Of a DNA stretch of 64,000 bases, positions 25,646 to 34,014 are shown in pieces. Both the position numbers and the translations under genes were made by a program. How positions within the stretch are numbered: position 1 is the stretch's first letter; each line of letters opens with the position of its first letter. The notes under the pieces are model-generated. The model did no database searches and was not told the DNA's origin. It saw only the letters and a list, made by a program, of their open reading frames with translations. The DNA is from Amycolatopsis sp. FDAARGOS 1241 (GTDB lineage: Bacteria; Actinomycetota; Actinomycetes; Mycobacteriales; Pseudonocardiaceae), in the NCBI RefSeq assembly GCF_016889705.1, contig NZ_CP069526.1:1922001-1986000 (forward strand). The letters run 5' to 3'.

Positions 25646-26035
25646 AGTGACCGTAGCAGCAGCCGACCAGGCACTCCGTGTCACCACTGGGGCGAACGGG
25701 CTAGTACTGGCAACTGTGAACCATTGCCCTGACCTGCGGGGTCACGTTTTCATGGCCTCCGTAGCCCGCGGCGGCGATCCCGCCGCGGCCCAGTGCTCCG
25801 GCCCCGGCTCGCGGTCCGCGCCCCGCGTACCGCCGGCGGCCGCACCCGGAACCGGTGGCCCGGCGACGCCCCCATCGCCGGGCCACCGGTCAGGCCCGCC
25901 ACGAAACCCCAACCCCGCTGTTACCCACCCGGCCGGAAGCAGGCGGACACCCAGCCGGACGTTGCCGTGTGCGCCAACGGTTTCCGCCGTCACCGTGGTA
26001 GCGGCCAGTACACTACCGACCGGTAGGCTCCGGCC
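25646..26035. other. Long intergenic region between divergent HTH and SDR genes
   Basis: I see no credible gene in these 390 bases. A GC-rich stem-loop is present at 25766-25788 (CCGCGGCGG with CCGCCGCGG, five-base loop). Near the right end, CAGTACACTACCGACCGGTAGG precedes the SDR gene. It contains a CTACCGACCGGTAG palindrome (26014-26027) just upstream of the SDR ATG, a possible operator. Confidence 0.45.
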
Positions 26036-26788
26036 ATGGTCCTGCGGAAGAACATTCTGATCACGGGCGCCAGCTCGGGGCTCGGCGAGGGCATGGCCCG
26101 CCAGTTCGCGGCCCGTGGCCGCAACCTCGCCCTCTGCGCGCGCCGCACCGATCGCCTCGATGAGCTCGCCCGTGAGCTCACGGCGGCCTACCCCGGGATC
26201 ACCGTCGCGACGCGTCGGCTCGACGTGAACGACCACGACCGCGTGTTCACCGTCTTCGACGAGTTCCGCGGCGAGTTCGGCTCGCTCGACCGCGTGATCG
26301 TCAACGCGGGCCTCGGCAAGGGCCAGCCCGTCGGCAAGGGCCGGTTCGACGCGAACCGCCAGACGCTGGAGACCAACTTCGTCGCCGCCGCCGCGCAGGT
26401 CGAGGCCGCCGTCGGGATCTTCCGCGAGCAGCGCGCCGGCCACCTCGCCGTGGTCTCGTCGTTCAGCGCGATCCGCGGCCTGCCCCGGAACCTCACCGCG
26501 TACGCCGCTTCGAAAGCCGGCATTTCGGCGTTCGTGGCCGGCACGCGCGTCGAGCTGCGCCGCACGGACATCGCCGTCACGGAGATCCGGCCCGGCTACA
26601 TCGAGTCCGAAATGTCCGCGCGCAGCGGGAGCACGCCGTTGCTCACCGGCGCCGAGGCGGGCGCCCGCGCACTGGCGAAGGCGATCGAAGCCGAGCCCAA
26701 GCTCGCGTATGTTCCTTCGTGGCCGTGGGTGCCGCTGAGTGCGGTGATGAAGGTGCTCCCGGCCGGTCTGCTGGCGAAGTTCTCCTGA
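26036..26788 (+). CDS. Short-chain dehydrogenase/reductase
   Basis: A 250-aa classical SDR. The dinucleotide-binding motif is TGASSGLGEGMARQF, the structural NAG is in IVNAGLGKG, and the catalytic Ser/Tyr/Lys lie in VVSSFSAIRG and YAASKAGI. It has a C-terminal WPWVPLSAVMKVLP stretch that could associate with membrane. It is followed 20 bases later by a histidine phosphatase with its own ribosome-binding site, likely the same operon. Substrate unknown. Confidence 0.88.
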   Translation: MVLRKNILITGASSGLGEGMARQFAARGRNLALCARRTDRLDELARELTAAYPGITVATRRLDVNDHDRVFTVFDEFRGEFGSLDRVIVNAGLGKGQPVGKGRFDANRQTLETNFVAAAAQVEAAVGIFREQRAGHLAVVSSFSAIRGLPRNLTAYAASKAGISAFVAGTRVELRRTDIAVTEIRPGYIESEMSARSGSTPLLTGAEAGARALAKAIEAEPKLAYVPSWPWVPLSAVMKVLPAGLLAKFS

Positions 26789-26808
26789 CCCGAAGGAGCC
26801 ACGAGCGC

Positions 26809-27465
26809 ATGGGCGCGATCTACCTCGTCCGCCACGGCCAGGCGTCGTTCGGCGCGGCCGACTACGACGCGCTGTCCGAGCGCGGGTTCGAACAGTCCAC
26901 TGTGGTCGGTCGCGAGCTCGCGCGCCGCGGCGTCGAGTTCGCCCAGGTGCGGTCCGGCACGCTCGCCCGCCAGCGCGACACGGCGGCGACGGCGCTGAAG
27001 GCTTTGGGCGCCGACGGGCCCGTGGTGGAGGACCCGCGCTGGAACGAGTACGACCACGTCGACATCTCGCGCCACCACGCCGGCGGCGCGCCGCAGGAGG
27101 ACTCGCGCGAGTACCAGGGTGTGCTCGACGCCGCCTTGGCCGCGTGGGTCGGTGCGGGCGCCGACGGGCCGTGCGCCGAGACATGGCCGGCCTTCCTCGA
27201 CCGCTGCACGGCCGCGCTCACCGACCTCGTCGGGTCGCTGGGCAAGGGGGAGCACGCGCTCGTGTTCACCTCCGGCGGCGTGATCGGCGCGGTCGCGGGT
27301 GCGCTCATGGGCGTGCCCGAGGCCGGTCTGCTCAAGTTCAACCGCGTCACCGTGAACGCCGGGATCACGAAGCTGACCTCGGGCCGCGGTGGCGTGAACC
27401 TGCTGACGTTCAACGAGCACCCGCACTTCGAAGCGGAGGCGGCGCTGCTGCTCACCTACCGGTAG
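26809..27465 (+). CDS. Histidine phosphatase family protein
   Basis: A 218-aa phosphoglycerate-mutase-like phosphatase. The phospho-acceptor motif LVRHGQASFG is at residues 6-15, a conserved Arg is in SGTLARQRDTA, and a second arm includes HALVFTSGGVIGA. In this subgroup the later His is replaced by SGGV, which also occurs in relatives annotated as functional phosphatases. Start at the ATG at 26809 with AAGGAG upstream. The next gene follows after nine bases. Confidence 0.85.
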   Translation: MGAIYLVRHGQASFGAADYDALSERGFEQSTVVGRELARRGVEFAQVRSGTLARQRDTAATALKALGADGPVVEDPRWNEYDHVDISRHHAGGAPQEDSREYQGVLDAALAAWVGAGADGPCAETWPAFLDRCTAALTDLVGSLGKGEHALVFTSGGVIGAVAGALMGVPEAGLLKFNRVTVNAGITKLTSGRGGVNLLTFNEHPHFEAEAALLLTYR

Positions 27466-27474
27466 GAGGTCGTG

Positions 27475-28397
27475 ATGCCATTCGGTGCCGTCACCGTGGT
27501 CCCGGTCAACGGCCACGGTCCGGAAGACGTGGTGGTCGACGCCGAAGGGCGCGTCTACACCGGGGTCGACGACGGGCGCATCCTGCGCGTGAGCCCGGAC
27601 GGCTCGACGTGCTCGGCGACACCGGAGGCCGCCCCCTCGGCCTGGAGCTGTACGGCGACGACGAACTGCTGATCTGCGACGCCCGCGCGGGCCTGCTCAC
27701 GATGCCGCTGGCCGGGGGAGCGGTGACGACGCTCGCCACGTCGGCGGCCGGGCTCGACCTCGTGTTCTGCAACAACGCCGCGGTCGCCGCCGATGGCACG
27801 GTCTACTTCACCGATTCATCCCGCCGCTTCGGCATCGACCGCTGGCGCGACGACCTCATCGAGCAGACGGCCGGTGGCCGGCTCCTGCGCCGCACCCCGG
27901 ACGGGCAGTTCGACGTGATCGCCGACGGCCTGCAGTTCGCCAACGGCGTCGCCCTGCCGCCCGACGAGTCGTTCGTCGCCGTCGCCGAAACCGGCGAGTT
28001 CCGCGTCTCGCGCTTCTGGCTGCACGGCTCCCGCCAAGGCCGGCGCGACACCCTCGCCGAGGACCTGTCGGGCTTCCCCGACAACATCGCGACAGGCAGC
28101 GACGGGTTGATCTGGGTCACGCAGGCCTCCCCGCGTGTCCCTGCTCTCGATGCCGTCCGCAAGCTGCCCGCGCCGCTGCGCGCCGCCGTCCGCTCGCTGC
28201 CCACCGCGCTTCAGCCCGCGCCGAAACGCCAGGTCGGCGTGCTCGGCATCGCCGCCGACGGCACCGTCGAACACGAGCCGGCGGGCGAACTCCCGGATTT
28301 CCACATGCTCGTCGGCGTCCGGGAGCACCAGGGCCGCCTGTGGTTCGGCAGTCTGGAGGAGAACGCCATCGCCTACACCGACGTGCCCCGCGTGTGA
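27475..28397 (+). pseudogene. SMP-30/strictosidine-synthase-like beta-propeller gene, one frameshift
   Basis: Reading starts at the ATG at 27475 (AGGAGG five bases upstream) with MPFGAVTVVPVNGHGPEDVV and RVYTGVDDGRILRVSPDG. It then leaves frame at about 27603-27612; the protein continues in a different frame as DVLGDTGGRPLGLELYGDDE up to 28397. The downstream part is well conserved (GLQFANGVALPPDESFV, GFPDNIATGSDGLIWV, LVGVREHQGRLWFGS) and of full length. Together the halves make a six-bladed propeller of about 305 aa, typical of gluconolactonase or strictosidine-synthase-like esterases. The break may be a sequencing error. Confidence 0.7.
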
Positions 28398-28452
28398 TCA
28401 GATGTCCGGGCGCGGGTTTCGCCGCGTCCCCCGGACTTCTGGAGGCACTGCC

Positions 28453-29202
28453 TTGTCGGACTTGGCCCAGCACCTGCGCACCGCCGTCCAAGGCGGCCCG
28501 ACCGTCACCCCCGCCGAGATCGGCGGCCTGGCCGAGGCCTACTCGATCGCCCGCGCCACCCGCACCCTCGCCCTGGCCAACGGCGAAACCCTGGCCGGCT
28601 ACAAGGTCGGCCTGACGTCGCCGTCGTCCCGCGCGGTGTACCAGGCGACCGAACCGGCCTCCGGCTACGTGCTCACCTCCACCGTCCTCAAAGACGGCGA
28701 ACCCCTTCAGACAGCGGGTTTGTCCGCCCCGAGGGCCGAGGTCGAAATCGCCTTCCTCCTCGCCGAGCCCCTCACCGGCCCCGGCATCACCCCCGCCGAC
28801 GTCCTGGCCGCGACCGCCTCCATCGCCCCCGCCTTCGAACTGGTGGCGTCCCGCTGGACCGGCGGCCCGAAGACCCTGGAAATGCTCGTCGCCGACAACA
28901 CCAACGCCTCCCACGTCTTGCTCGGCGAGCCGTCCCCGGTCCCCGCCGACCTGTCGACGATCACCTGCACCCTCACCATCGGCGACCACACCGTGGAAGG
29001 CAACGCCACCGCCGTCATGAACGGCAACCCCGCCGCCTCCGTCGCCTGGCTCGCCAACCACCTCGCGGAATCGGGCGACCACCTGCAAGCCGGCCACCTC
29101 ATCCTCACCGGCACCCTCTGCCCCCCAACCCCGTTCACGGCAGGCGACACCCTCAAAGCGGAAATACCGGGCCTCGGCTCCTTGACCCTCACCACGAAAT
29201 AG
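28453..29202 (+). CDS. 2-keto-4-pentenoate hydratase-type enzyme (MhpD/4-oxalocrotonate decarboxylase family)
   Basis: A 249-aa enzyme of the FAA-hydrolase-like hydratase family, which adds water to 2-oxopent-4-enoate or decarboxylates 4-oxalocrotonate. Family features are AGYKVGLTSPSSRAVYQ, the metal-binding block PRAEVEIAFLLAEPL, APAFELVASRW and LTGTLCPPTPFTAGDTL. I chose a TTG start at 28453 because GGAGG lies seven bases upstream and no nearer ATG or GTG is in frame. It follows the propeller gene by 55 bp. Aromatic meta-cleavage would fit, but no dioxygenase is next to it. Confidence 0.82.
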   Translation: MSDLAQHLRTAVQGGPTVTPAEIGGLAEAYSIARATRTLALANGETLAGYKVGLTSPSSRAVYQATEPASGYVLTSTVLKDGEPLQTAGLSAPRAEVEIAFLLAEPLTGPGITPADVLAATASIAPAFELVASRWTGGPKTLEMLVADNTNASHVLLGEPSPVPADLSTITCTLTIGDHTVEGNATAVMNGNPAASVAWLANHLAESGDHLQAGHLILTGTLCPPTPFTAGDTLKAEIPGLGSLTLTTK

Positions 29203-29295
29203 CACCCGAGCCACAAGCCCGGCCCCACCTCACCACGAAGAAAACCGCCACCCGACAGCCCAACCCGACACGCACCCAGCCCCCGCCTTCTCCGC

Positions 29296-29349
29296 GGTCT
29301 GGACCACGTGTCAAGGTACGCTGTCCGGCCTTGACGCGTGGTCCAGACC
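29296..29349. terminator. Very strong inverted repeat between convergent genes
   Basis: Two 21-base arms (29296-29316 and 29329-29349) pair with a single mismatch around a 12-base loop. Position between the hydratase end and the convergent enoyl-CoA hydratase end fits a bidirectional terminator, although no T-run follows. Each arm also carries a GGTCTGGACCAC sequence close to the TGGTCTAGACCA core known for the GntR regulator DasR, so an operator role cannot be excluded. Confidence 0.6.
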
Positions 29350-29442
29350 GTGGTGACACTGAAAAATCGGGGTGCCCTCGGCACCACTCCGTGCGCAACG
29401 TCGCGCGCCAGCGCGACGAGCCGCTACGTCCTCACCCGGCCA

Positions 29443-30270
29443 TCAACGGCCGGTCCACTTCGGACTCCTCCCGGCACTCCAAGCCGCATAAAACTCCTTG
29501 TGATCCTTCGCCGTCATCAACAACGCCTGCGTAATCGCCTCAAGCTCGATCGACGACCCCAGATCCGAATCCAGCTCCCGCGTCAACAACACTTTCGTCG
29601 TCGAGTACGCCAGCGCCGGCCCATCAGCAAGCCGGCGCGCCAACGCCCCCACCGTTTCACTCAACGCATCATCGGCAACAACCTGCGTGGCCAGCCCGAT
29701 CGCCTCAGCCCGCTCCGCCCCCAGCTTGTCCCCGAGCATCAACAACTCGGTTGCCCGCCCCAGCCCCACCAACCGGGGCAACAGGTACGCCGACCCCATA
29801 TCCGCCCCGGCCAGCCCCACCTTGGTGAACAGAAACGCGAACTTCGCCGACTCGGCCAACACCCGGAAATCCGACGCCAGCGCGATTACCGAACCAGCCC
29901 CGGCGGCAACGCCGTTCACCGCCGCGATCACCGGGATCGGCGTCTCCCGCAATGCCTTCACCACCGCCCCGGTCATCCGCGTGAACTCGAGCAGCTGCGC
30001 GGTCTCCATCTTCTGCAGCTCACCGATGATCTCTTCGACGTCGCCGCCCGAGCAGAACCCGCGGCCCTGCCCGGTGATCACCAGCACCTTCACATCGCCG
30101 CGATGCGGCAGCTCCAGCACGAGGTCCCGCAGATCCGCGTACACGTCGAACGTCAAAGCGTTCAGCTTGTCGGGCCGGGTGAACGCGAGGGTCGCCACGC
30201 CGTCGTCGACGGAGAACTCGAAGTGCTCCCACTCCTTCGTCAGCGGGGGCGTCGCGCGGAACGGGCTCAT
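29443..30270 (-). CDS. Enoyl-CoA hydratase/isomerase family protein
   Basis: A 275-aa crotonase-fold enzyme. Core blocks are TLAFTRPDKLNALTFDVYAD, the oxyanion loop GQGRGFCSGGDVEEI and VAAVNGVAAGAGSVIALASD-like sequence (VIAAVNGVAAGAGSVIALA), followed by AFLFTKVGLAGADMGSAYLL. The Asp in GADMGSA may replace the usual second glutamate, which hints at a specialised aryl-CoA reaction. Its ATG overlaps the SDR stop (ATGA), so both are translated together. The operon is divergent from the PaaX/kyn operon, fitting a role in aryl-CoA breakdown. Confidence 0.88.
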   Translation of the reverse strand: MSPFRATPPLTKEWEHFEFSVDDGVATLAFTRPDKLNALTFDVYADLRDLVLELPHRGDVKVLVITGQGRGFCSGGDVEEIIGELQKMETAQLLEFTRMTGAVVKALRETPIPVIAAVNGVAAGAGSVIALASDFRVLAESAKFAFLFTKVGLAGADMGSAYLLPRLVGLGRATELLMLGDKLGAERAEAIGLATQVVADDALSETVGALARRLADGPALAYSTTKVLLTRELDSDLGSSIELEAITQALLMTAKDHKEFYAAWSAGRSPKWTGR

Positions 30271-30959
30271 TTCTGAATTCCTCCACCATCGAGTACGAGA
30301 GTCTGTCCATTGATCGCGGCCGCTTCCTCGGCCGCGAAAAAGCCCACCGCGTAAGCGACTTCCGAAGGTTCCAGCAGCCGCCCGAGCGGCGCCGCCGCAG
30401 CCAGCGCGGCCTCGGCATCGGCTTCGTCGCGGCCGGTGCGTTCCCGGATCCGGGCCACTGACTCGGCGGTCATGTCCGTGCGCACGAACGCCGGGCACAC
30501 CGCGTTCGCGGTGACGCCGGTCCCGGTGAGCTCGGCCGCCACCGCGCGCATCAGCCCCACCGCCGCGTGCTTGGACGCCGTGTACCCGGTCGTGTAGCGG
30601 TAGCCGACGTGCCCGGCCGTCGACGCGACCGTGACGATCCGCCCACGGTCGCGCGACCGCATCCCCGGCAGTACCTCGCGCGTGCACAGGAACGCCCCGG
30701 TCGCGTTGACCTCGAACTGGGTGCGCCAGTCGTCGAGCGTGGTCTTCGCCGTGGGCGCGCTGGACGAGACGCCGGCGTTGTTGACCAGCACGTCCACCGG
30801 ACCGAGGCCCGCGAAGTACGAGCGCACGGCCCGTTCGTCGGTCACGTCGCATTCGCGTCTGCCGGGCGCGTGCACCTCGTCGCCGGCCTTCGCGAAGTGC
30901 TCGGCGATCGCGGCGCCGATGCCGCGCGTGCCGCCGGTGACCACCACCAGCCGTTTCAT
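30267..30959 (-). CDS. SDR family dehydrogenase, likely aryl-CoA pathway
   Basis: A 230-aa classical SDR. Features: VVVTGGTRGIGAAIAEHFAK at the N-terminus, [21 protein letters not shown] and YTASKHAAVGLMRA carrying the catalytic Tyr and Lys, and a C-terminal NGQTLVLDGGG as in FabG-like enzymes. It is the first gene of a two-gene unit with the enoyl-CoA hydratase (4-bp overlap). It lies 77 bp from, and divergent to, the PaaX-type regulator. By context it may oxidise a hydroxyacyl-CoA intermediate of anthranilate or another aromatic acid. Confidence 0.87.
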   Translation of the reverse strand: MKRLVVVTGGTRGIGAAIAEHFAKAGDEVHAPGRRECDVTDERAVRSYFAGLGPVDVLVNNAGVSSSAPTAKTTLDDWRTQFEVNATGAFLCTREVLPGMRSRDRGRIVTVASTAGHVGYRYTTGYTASKHAAVGLMRAVAAELTGTGVTANAVCPAFVRTDMTAESVARIRERTGRDEADAEAALAAAAPLGRLLEPSEVAYAVGFFAAEEAAAINGQTLVLDGGGIQK

Positions 30960-31036
30960 GCCGCCTCCTCGCCGCGGAGAAACCCGCTTGCTCGAAAGCT
31001 ACACCGCAGCGGGCTGGGGTGTATAGAGTTGGTCCC

Positions 31037-31882
31037 GTGCCCGAACCCACGACCGCCGGCCCGCAGGAGCTGGTGATGACGCTGCTCGGCAGCTACGTGC
31101 AGCCGCGCGAGAGCCGCCGTGTGTGGTCCGGCGGGCTCGTGACACTGCTCACCGAGCTGGGGTTCTCCGACGGCGCCGCCCGCATCGCGCTCACCCGGCT
31201 GGTGCGCCGCGACCTGCTGGCCCGTCACCGCGCGGGCCGGCTCGTGCACTACTCGCTCACGAAGCGCACCGTCGCCGTGCTCGCCGACGGCGACCGGCGC
31301 ATCTTCAGCCTCGGCCGCCGCGCAGGGCCCGCCGGCACGTGGACGGTGCTGTGGCAGAGCATTCCCGAAACCCGCAGGCAGGCGCGCGAGACGCTCGTGC
31401 GGCGGCTGCGTTTCCTCGGATTCGGCCCGGTGCAGGACGGCACGTGGATCGCGCCGCACGACCGCGAGGCGGAAGTACTGGCGCTGCTCGACGACCTGGG
31501 CGTGACCGAGCACGCCGGCCTGATGCTCGGCAGCCCGTCCGCGGCGCTCGACGTGCGCAGGTTCGCCGGACGCGCGTGGGACCTCGACGAACTGGCCGCG
31601 CGCTACGACGCGTTCGTCTCGGACTTCTCCGGATTCGCTGGCAGCGCACGGGATCTGCCCGACGGGGAAGCGTTCGCCGTGCGGACGCGCCTGGTGCACG
31701 AGTTCCGCGTGTTCCCGACGCTCGACCCCGAGCTGCCCGGCGAGCTGATCCCCGCGCCCGGCCGGCGCGCGGCGGCCGTGGAGCTCTTCCATGACCTGTA
31801 CGCCGCGCTCGCGCCCGCCGCGCAACGGCACTTCGACCGCGCCGTCCGGACCACTGATTTCGACGAGGTGAGGAAACCGTGA
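31037..31882 (+). CDS. PaaX family transcriptional regulator
   Basis: A 281-aa repressor of the phenylacetyl-CoA-responsive type. The N-terminal winged helix (ELVMTLLGSYVQPRESRRVW, SDGAARIALTRLVRRDLL) is followed by the middle region WTVLWQSIPETRRQARETLVRRL and the C-terminal effector part. The start is GTG at 31037 with TATAGA about ten bases upstream, so the transcript may be nearly leaderless. Its stop overlaps the KynA start by 4 bases (GTGA). It likely responds to an aryl-CoA and controls both this operon and the divergent SDR/hydratase unit. Confidence 0.88.
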   Translation: MPEPTTAGPQELVMTLLGSYVQPRESRRVWSGGLVTLLTELGFSDGAARIALTRLVRRDLLARHRAGRLVHYSLTKRTVAVLADGDRRIFSLGRRAGPAGTWTVLWQSIPETRRQARETLVRRLRFLGFGPVQDGTWIAPHDREAEVLALLDDLGVTEHAGLMLGSPSAALDVRRFAGRAWDLDELAARYDAFVSDFSGFAGSARDLPDGEAFAVRTRLVHEFRVFPTLDPELPGELIPAPGRRAAAVELFHDLYAALAPAAQRHFDRAVRTTDFDEVRKP

Positions 31883-32670
31883 ACCAGACCAACGACCCGC
31901 AGGCCGCGCTGAGCTACACGTCGTACCTCGCGCTCGACGACGTGCTCGAGGCGCAGCACCCGCGTTCGGACGAGCACGACGAACTGCTCTTCATCGTGAT
32001 CCACCAGGTCTACGAGCTGTGGTTCAAGCAGATCCTGCACGAAGCCGAGTTCCTGCAGCGCAACCTCGAAGCCGGCAACACCGCGCACGCCATCCGCACG
32101 CTGCGCCGGATCCTCACGGTGCTGAAGGTCGTCGTCGCGCAGATCGACGTGCTGGAGACGATGACGCCGAGCCAGTTCACCAGCTTCCGCGCGCGGCTGG
32201 ACGCGTCGAGCGGGTTCCAGTCGGCGCAGTTCCGCGAGCTGGAGGCCGTGCTGGGGCGGCGCGACGAACGCGTGTTCGCGCACTATCCCGAGGACGGCGA
32301 GCAGCGCGCCCGCATCGCCGCCGCGATGCAGCGGCCGTCGCTGTTCGACTCGTTCCTCACGTACCTGACGACCCACGGCTACGACGTCGCCCGGGACCGG
32401 GACGTCACCCGGCCGCTGGCACCGTCGCCGGAGCTGCAGGCGGTACTGCTGAAGGTCTACCAGGACGACGGCGGCCCCTCGGTGGTCGCGGAGGCTCTCG
32501 TCGACCTCGACGAAGGGATGCAGGAGTGGCGGTACCGGCACGTGAAGATGGTCGAGCGGACCATCGGCGACAAGACCGGGACGGGCGGCTCGTCCGGCGC
32601 GACGTACTTGCGGACCACCCTCTTCCACCCGATGTTCCCGGACCTGTGGGCAGTGCGGAGCAAGCTGTGA
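31879..32670 (+). CDS. kynA: Tryptophan 2,3-dioxygenase
   Basis: A 263-aa heme dioxygenase that opens the indole ring of L-tryptophan to give N-formylkynurenine. Diagnostic sequence includes LSYTSYLALDDVL, QVYELWFKQILHEAEFL with the heme-side region, and FTSFRARLDASSGFQSAQFR, followed by TYLRTTLFHPMFPDLW near the C-terminus. Length matches bacterial KynA. It overlaps PaaX upstream and KynU downstream by 4 bp each, so translation is coupled. No formamidase (kynB) gene is next to it in the window. Confidence 0.95.
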   Translation: MNQTNDPQAALSYTSYLALDDVLEAQHPRSDEHDELLFIVIHQVYELWFKQILHEAEFLQRNLEAGNTAHAIRTLRRILTVLKVVVAQIDVLETMTPSQFTSFRARLDASSGFQSAQFRELEAVLGRRDERVFAHYPEDGEQRARIAAAMQRPSLFDSFLTYLTTHGYDVARDRDVTRPLAPSPELQAVLLKVYQDDGGPSVVAEALVDLDEGMQEWRYRHVKMVERTIGDKTGTGGSSGATYLRTTLFHPMFPDLWAVRSKL

Positions 32671-33860
32671 CGACACTCGAATCCCTGCGCGCCGATGAAA
32701 ACGCGCTCGCGCCGCACTACTCGCGCTTCGGGGTGGCCGACCGGCTGCTGCTCTCGGCGCACTCGCACCAGGCGTGGCCGGACGTCGCGGAGGAAGGGCT
32801 GCTGGAAGCGTTCGCCGACGCGGCCCGCGACATCGACGACAAGTGGGAACGCGCGTTCGCGAAGGCCGACGAGCTGCGCGCCGGGTTCCGCGCGCTGCTT
32901 TCGGATCCACACGGCGACTACGCCCTGGGCGTCAACACCCACGAGCTCGTGATCCGGTTCCTGTCGGCGATCGGGCTGCGCTCGCGCCCGCGGCTCGTGA
33001 CCACCGGCGGCGAGTTCCACACCCTGCGCCGCCAGCTCGCGCGACTCGAGGAGGAGGGTGTCGAGGTCGTGCGGGTTCCGGTGGATCCGGTGCCGACGCT
33101 CGCCGAACGCGTCGCGGCGGAGGCCGGCTCGAACACCGCCGCCGTGCTCGTGTCGGCGGTGCTGTTCGAGACGGCGCAGCTCGTTCCCGGGCTCACGCAC
33201 CTCGCCGAGGCCTGTCGCGGCCGCTCGGTCGAGCTGCTGGTGGACGCCTACCACGCGCTGGGTGCCGTGCCGTTCTCGCTGCACGAACTGGGGCTCACCA
33301 ACGCGTGGGTGGTCGGCGGTGGCTACAAGTACCTCCAGCTCGGCGAGGGCAACTGCTTCCTGCGGCTGCCCGCCCACGCGCAGGAGCTGCGACCCGTGGT
33401 CACCGGCTGGTACGCCGAGTTCGGCGCGCTGGCCGACCGGCAGCGCCCGGATCGCGTCGCCTACGCCACGGGCGGAGACCGGTTCGCAGGCGCGACCTAC
33501 GACCCGTCCAGCCACTACCGCGGTGTGCGCGTGCAGCGGTTCTTCGTCGAGCACGGGTTGACGCCGGAGTTCCTTCGGTCCGTTTCCCAGCACCAGGTGG
33601 GGTTGCTGGCGCAGCGCTTCGACGACCTCGGCCTGCCCGCCGACGTCATCAGCCGGGACCGGGAGACGCCGCTCGAGCTGGTCGGCGGGTTCCTGTCGCT
33701 GCGCAGCCCGTCGGCCGGTGACCTGCGGCGGCGGCTGGCTGAGCGGGGTGTGCGAACCGACAGCCGGGGCTCCTACCTGCGGTTCGGCCCTGCTCCCTAC
33801 CTGTCGGACGCCCAGCTCGAGGTCGCGATGACAACGCTTTCGAAGGTCGTTTCGGGCTGA
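32667..33860 (+). CDS. kynU: Kynureninase
   Basis: A 397-aa PLP enzyme of the class V aminotransferase fold that cleaves kynurenine to anthranilate and alanine. Supporting blocks: LLSAHSHQAWPDV, NTHELVIRFLSAIGL, TTGGEFHTLRRQL, DAYHALGAVPF and GGGYKYLQLGEGNCF, whose Lys should carry PLP. The GTG start overlaps the KynA stop. It completes the first half of the kynurenine pathway; the resulting anthranilate is probably passed to a CoA-dependent route, since aryl-CoA genes lie on the other side of PaaX. Confidence 0.9.
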   Translation: MTTLESLRADENALAPHYSRFGVADRLLLSAHSHQAWPDVAEEGLLEAFADAARDIDDKWERAFAKADELRAGFRALLSDPHGDYALGVNTHELVIRFLSAIGLRSRPRLVTTGGEFHTLRRQLARLEEEGVEVVRVPVDPVPTLAERVAAEAGSNTAAVLVSAVLFETAQLVPGLTHLAEACRGRSVELLVDAYHALGAVPFSLHELGLTNAWVVGGGYKYLQLGEGNCFLRLPAHAQELRPVVTGWYAEFGALADRQRPDRVAYATGGDRFAGATYDPSSHYRGVRVQRFFVEHGLTPEFLRSVSQHQVGLLAQRFDDLGLPADVISRDRETPLELVGGFLSLRSPSAGDLRRRLAERGVRTDSRGSYLRFGPAPYLSDAQLEVAMTTLSKVVSG

Positions 33861-33905
33861 CCGGCGAGCTGCGGTGGTCGCCGCGGGCCGATGGCTCTAG
33901 GTTGG

Positions 33906-33958
33906 CGGTGTGCGGTGAACGCCGGGCGGACGACCTCCGCGGGCGCCGGCCGCACACC
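33906..33958. terminator. Inverted repeat after kynU
   Basis: GGTGTGCGG and CCGCACACC (33907-33915 and 33950-33958) can pair around a GC-rich loop that itself folds. It lies between the kynU stop and the next gene. It could terminate the kyn operon or act in the leader of the dehydrogenase gene. There is no T-run. Confidence 0.35.
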
Positions 33959-34014
33959 ATCTTCCGGAGCACGCGGCCACGAACCGCGGGCGGTAAGACG
34001 AGGGAGTCACCACC

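Noticed and set aside
25742..27184. 480-codon minus-strand open frame across the SDR and phosphatase genes
   Set aside because: Shadow frame of two clearly coding plus-strand genes; Arg-rich and without domains.
26809..27465. Histidine phosphatase as a pseudogene because of the missing second His motif
   Set aside because: Frame is intact and the replacement occurs in annotated relatives; not enough to call it broken.
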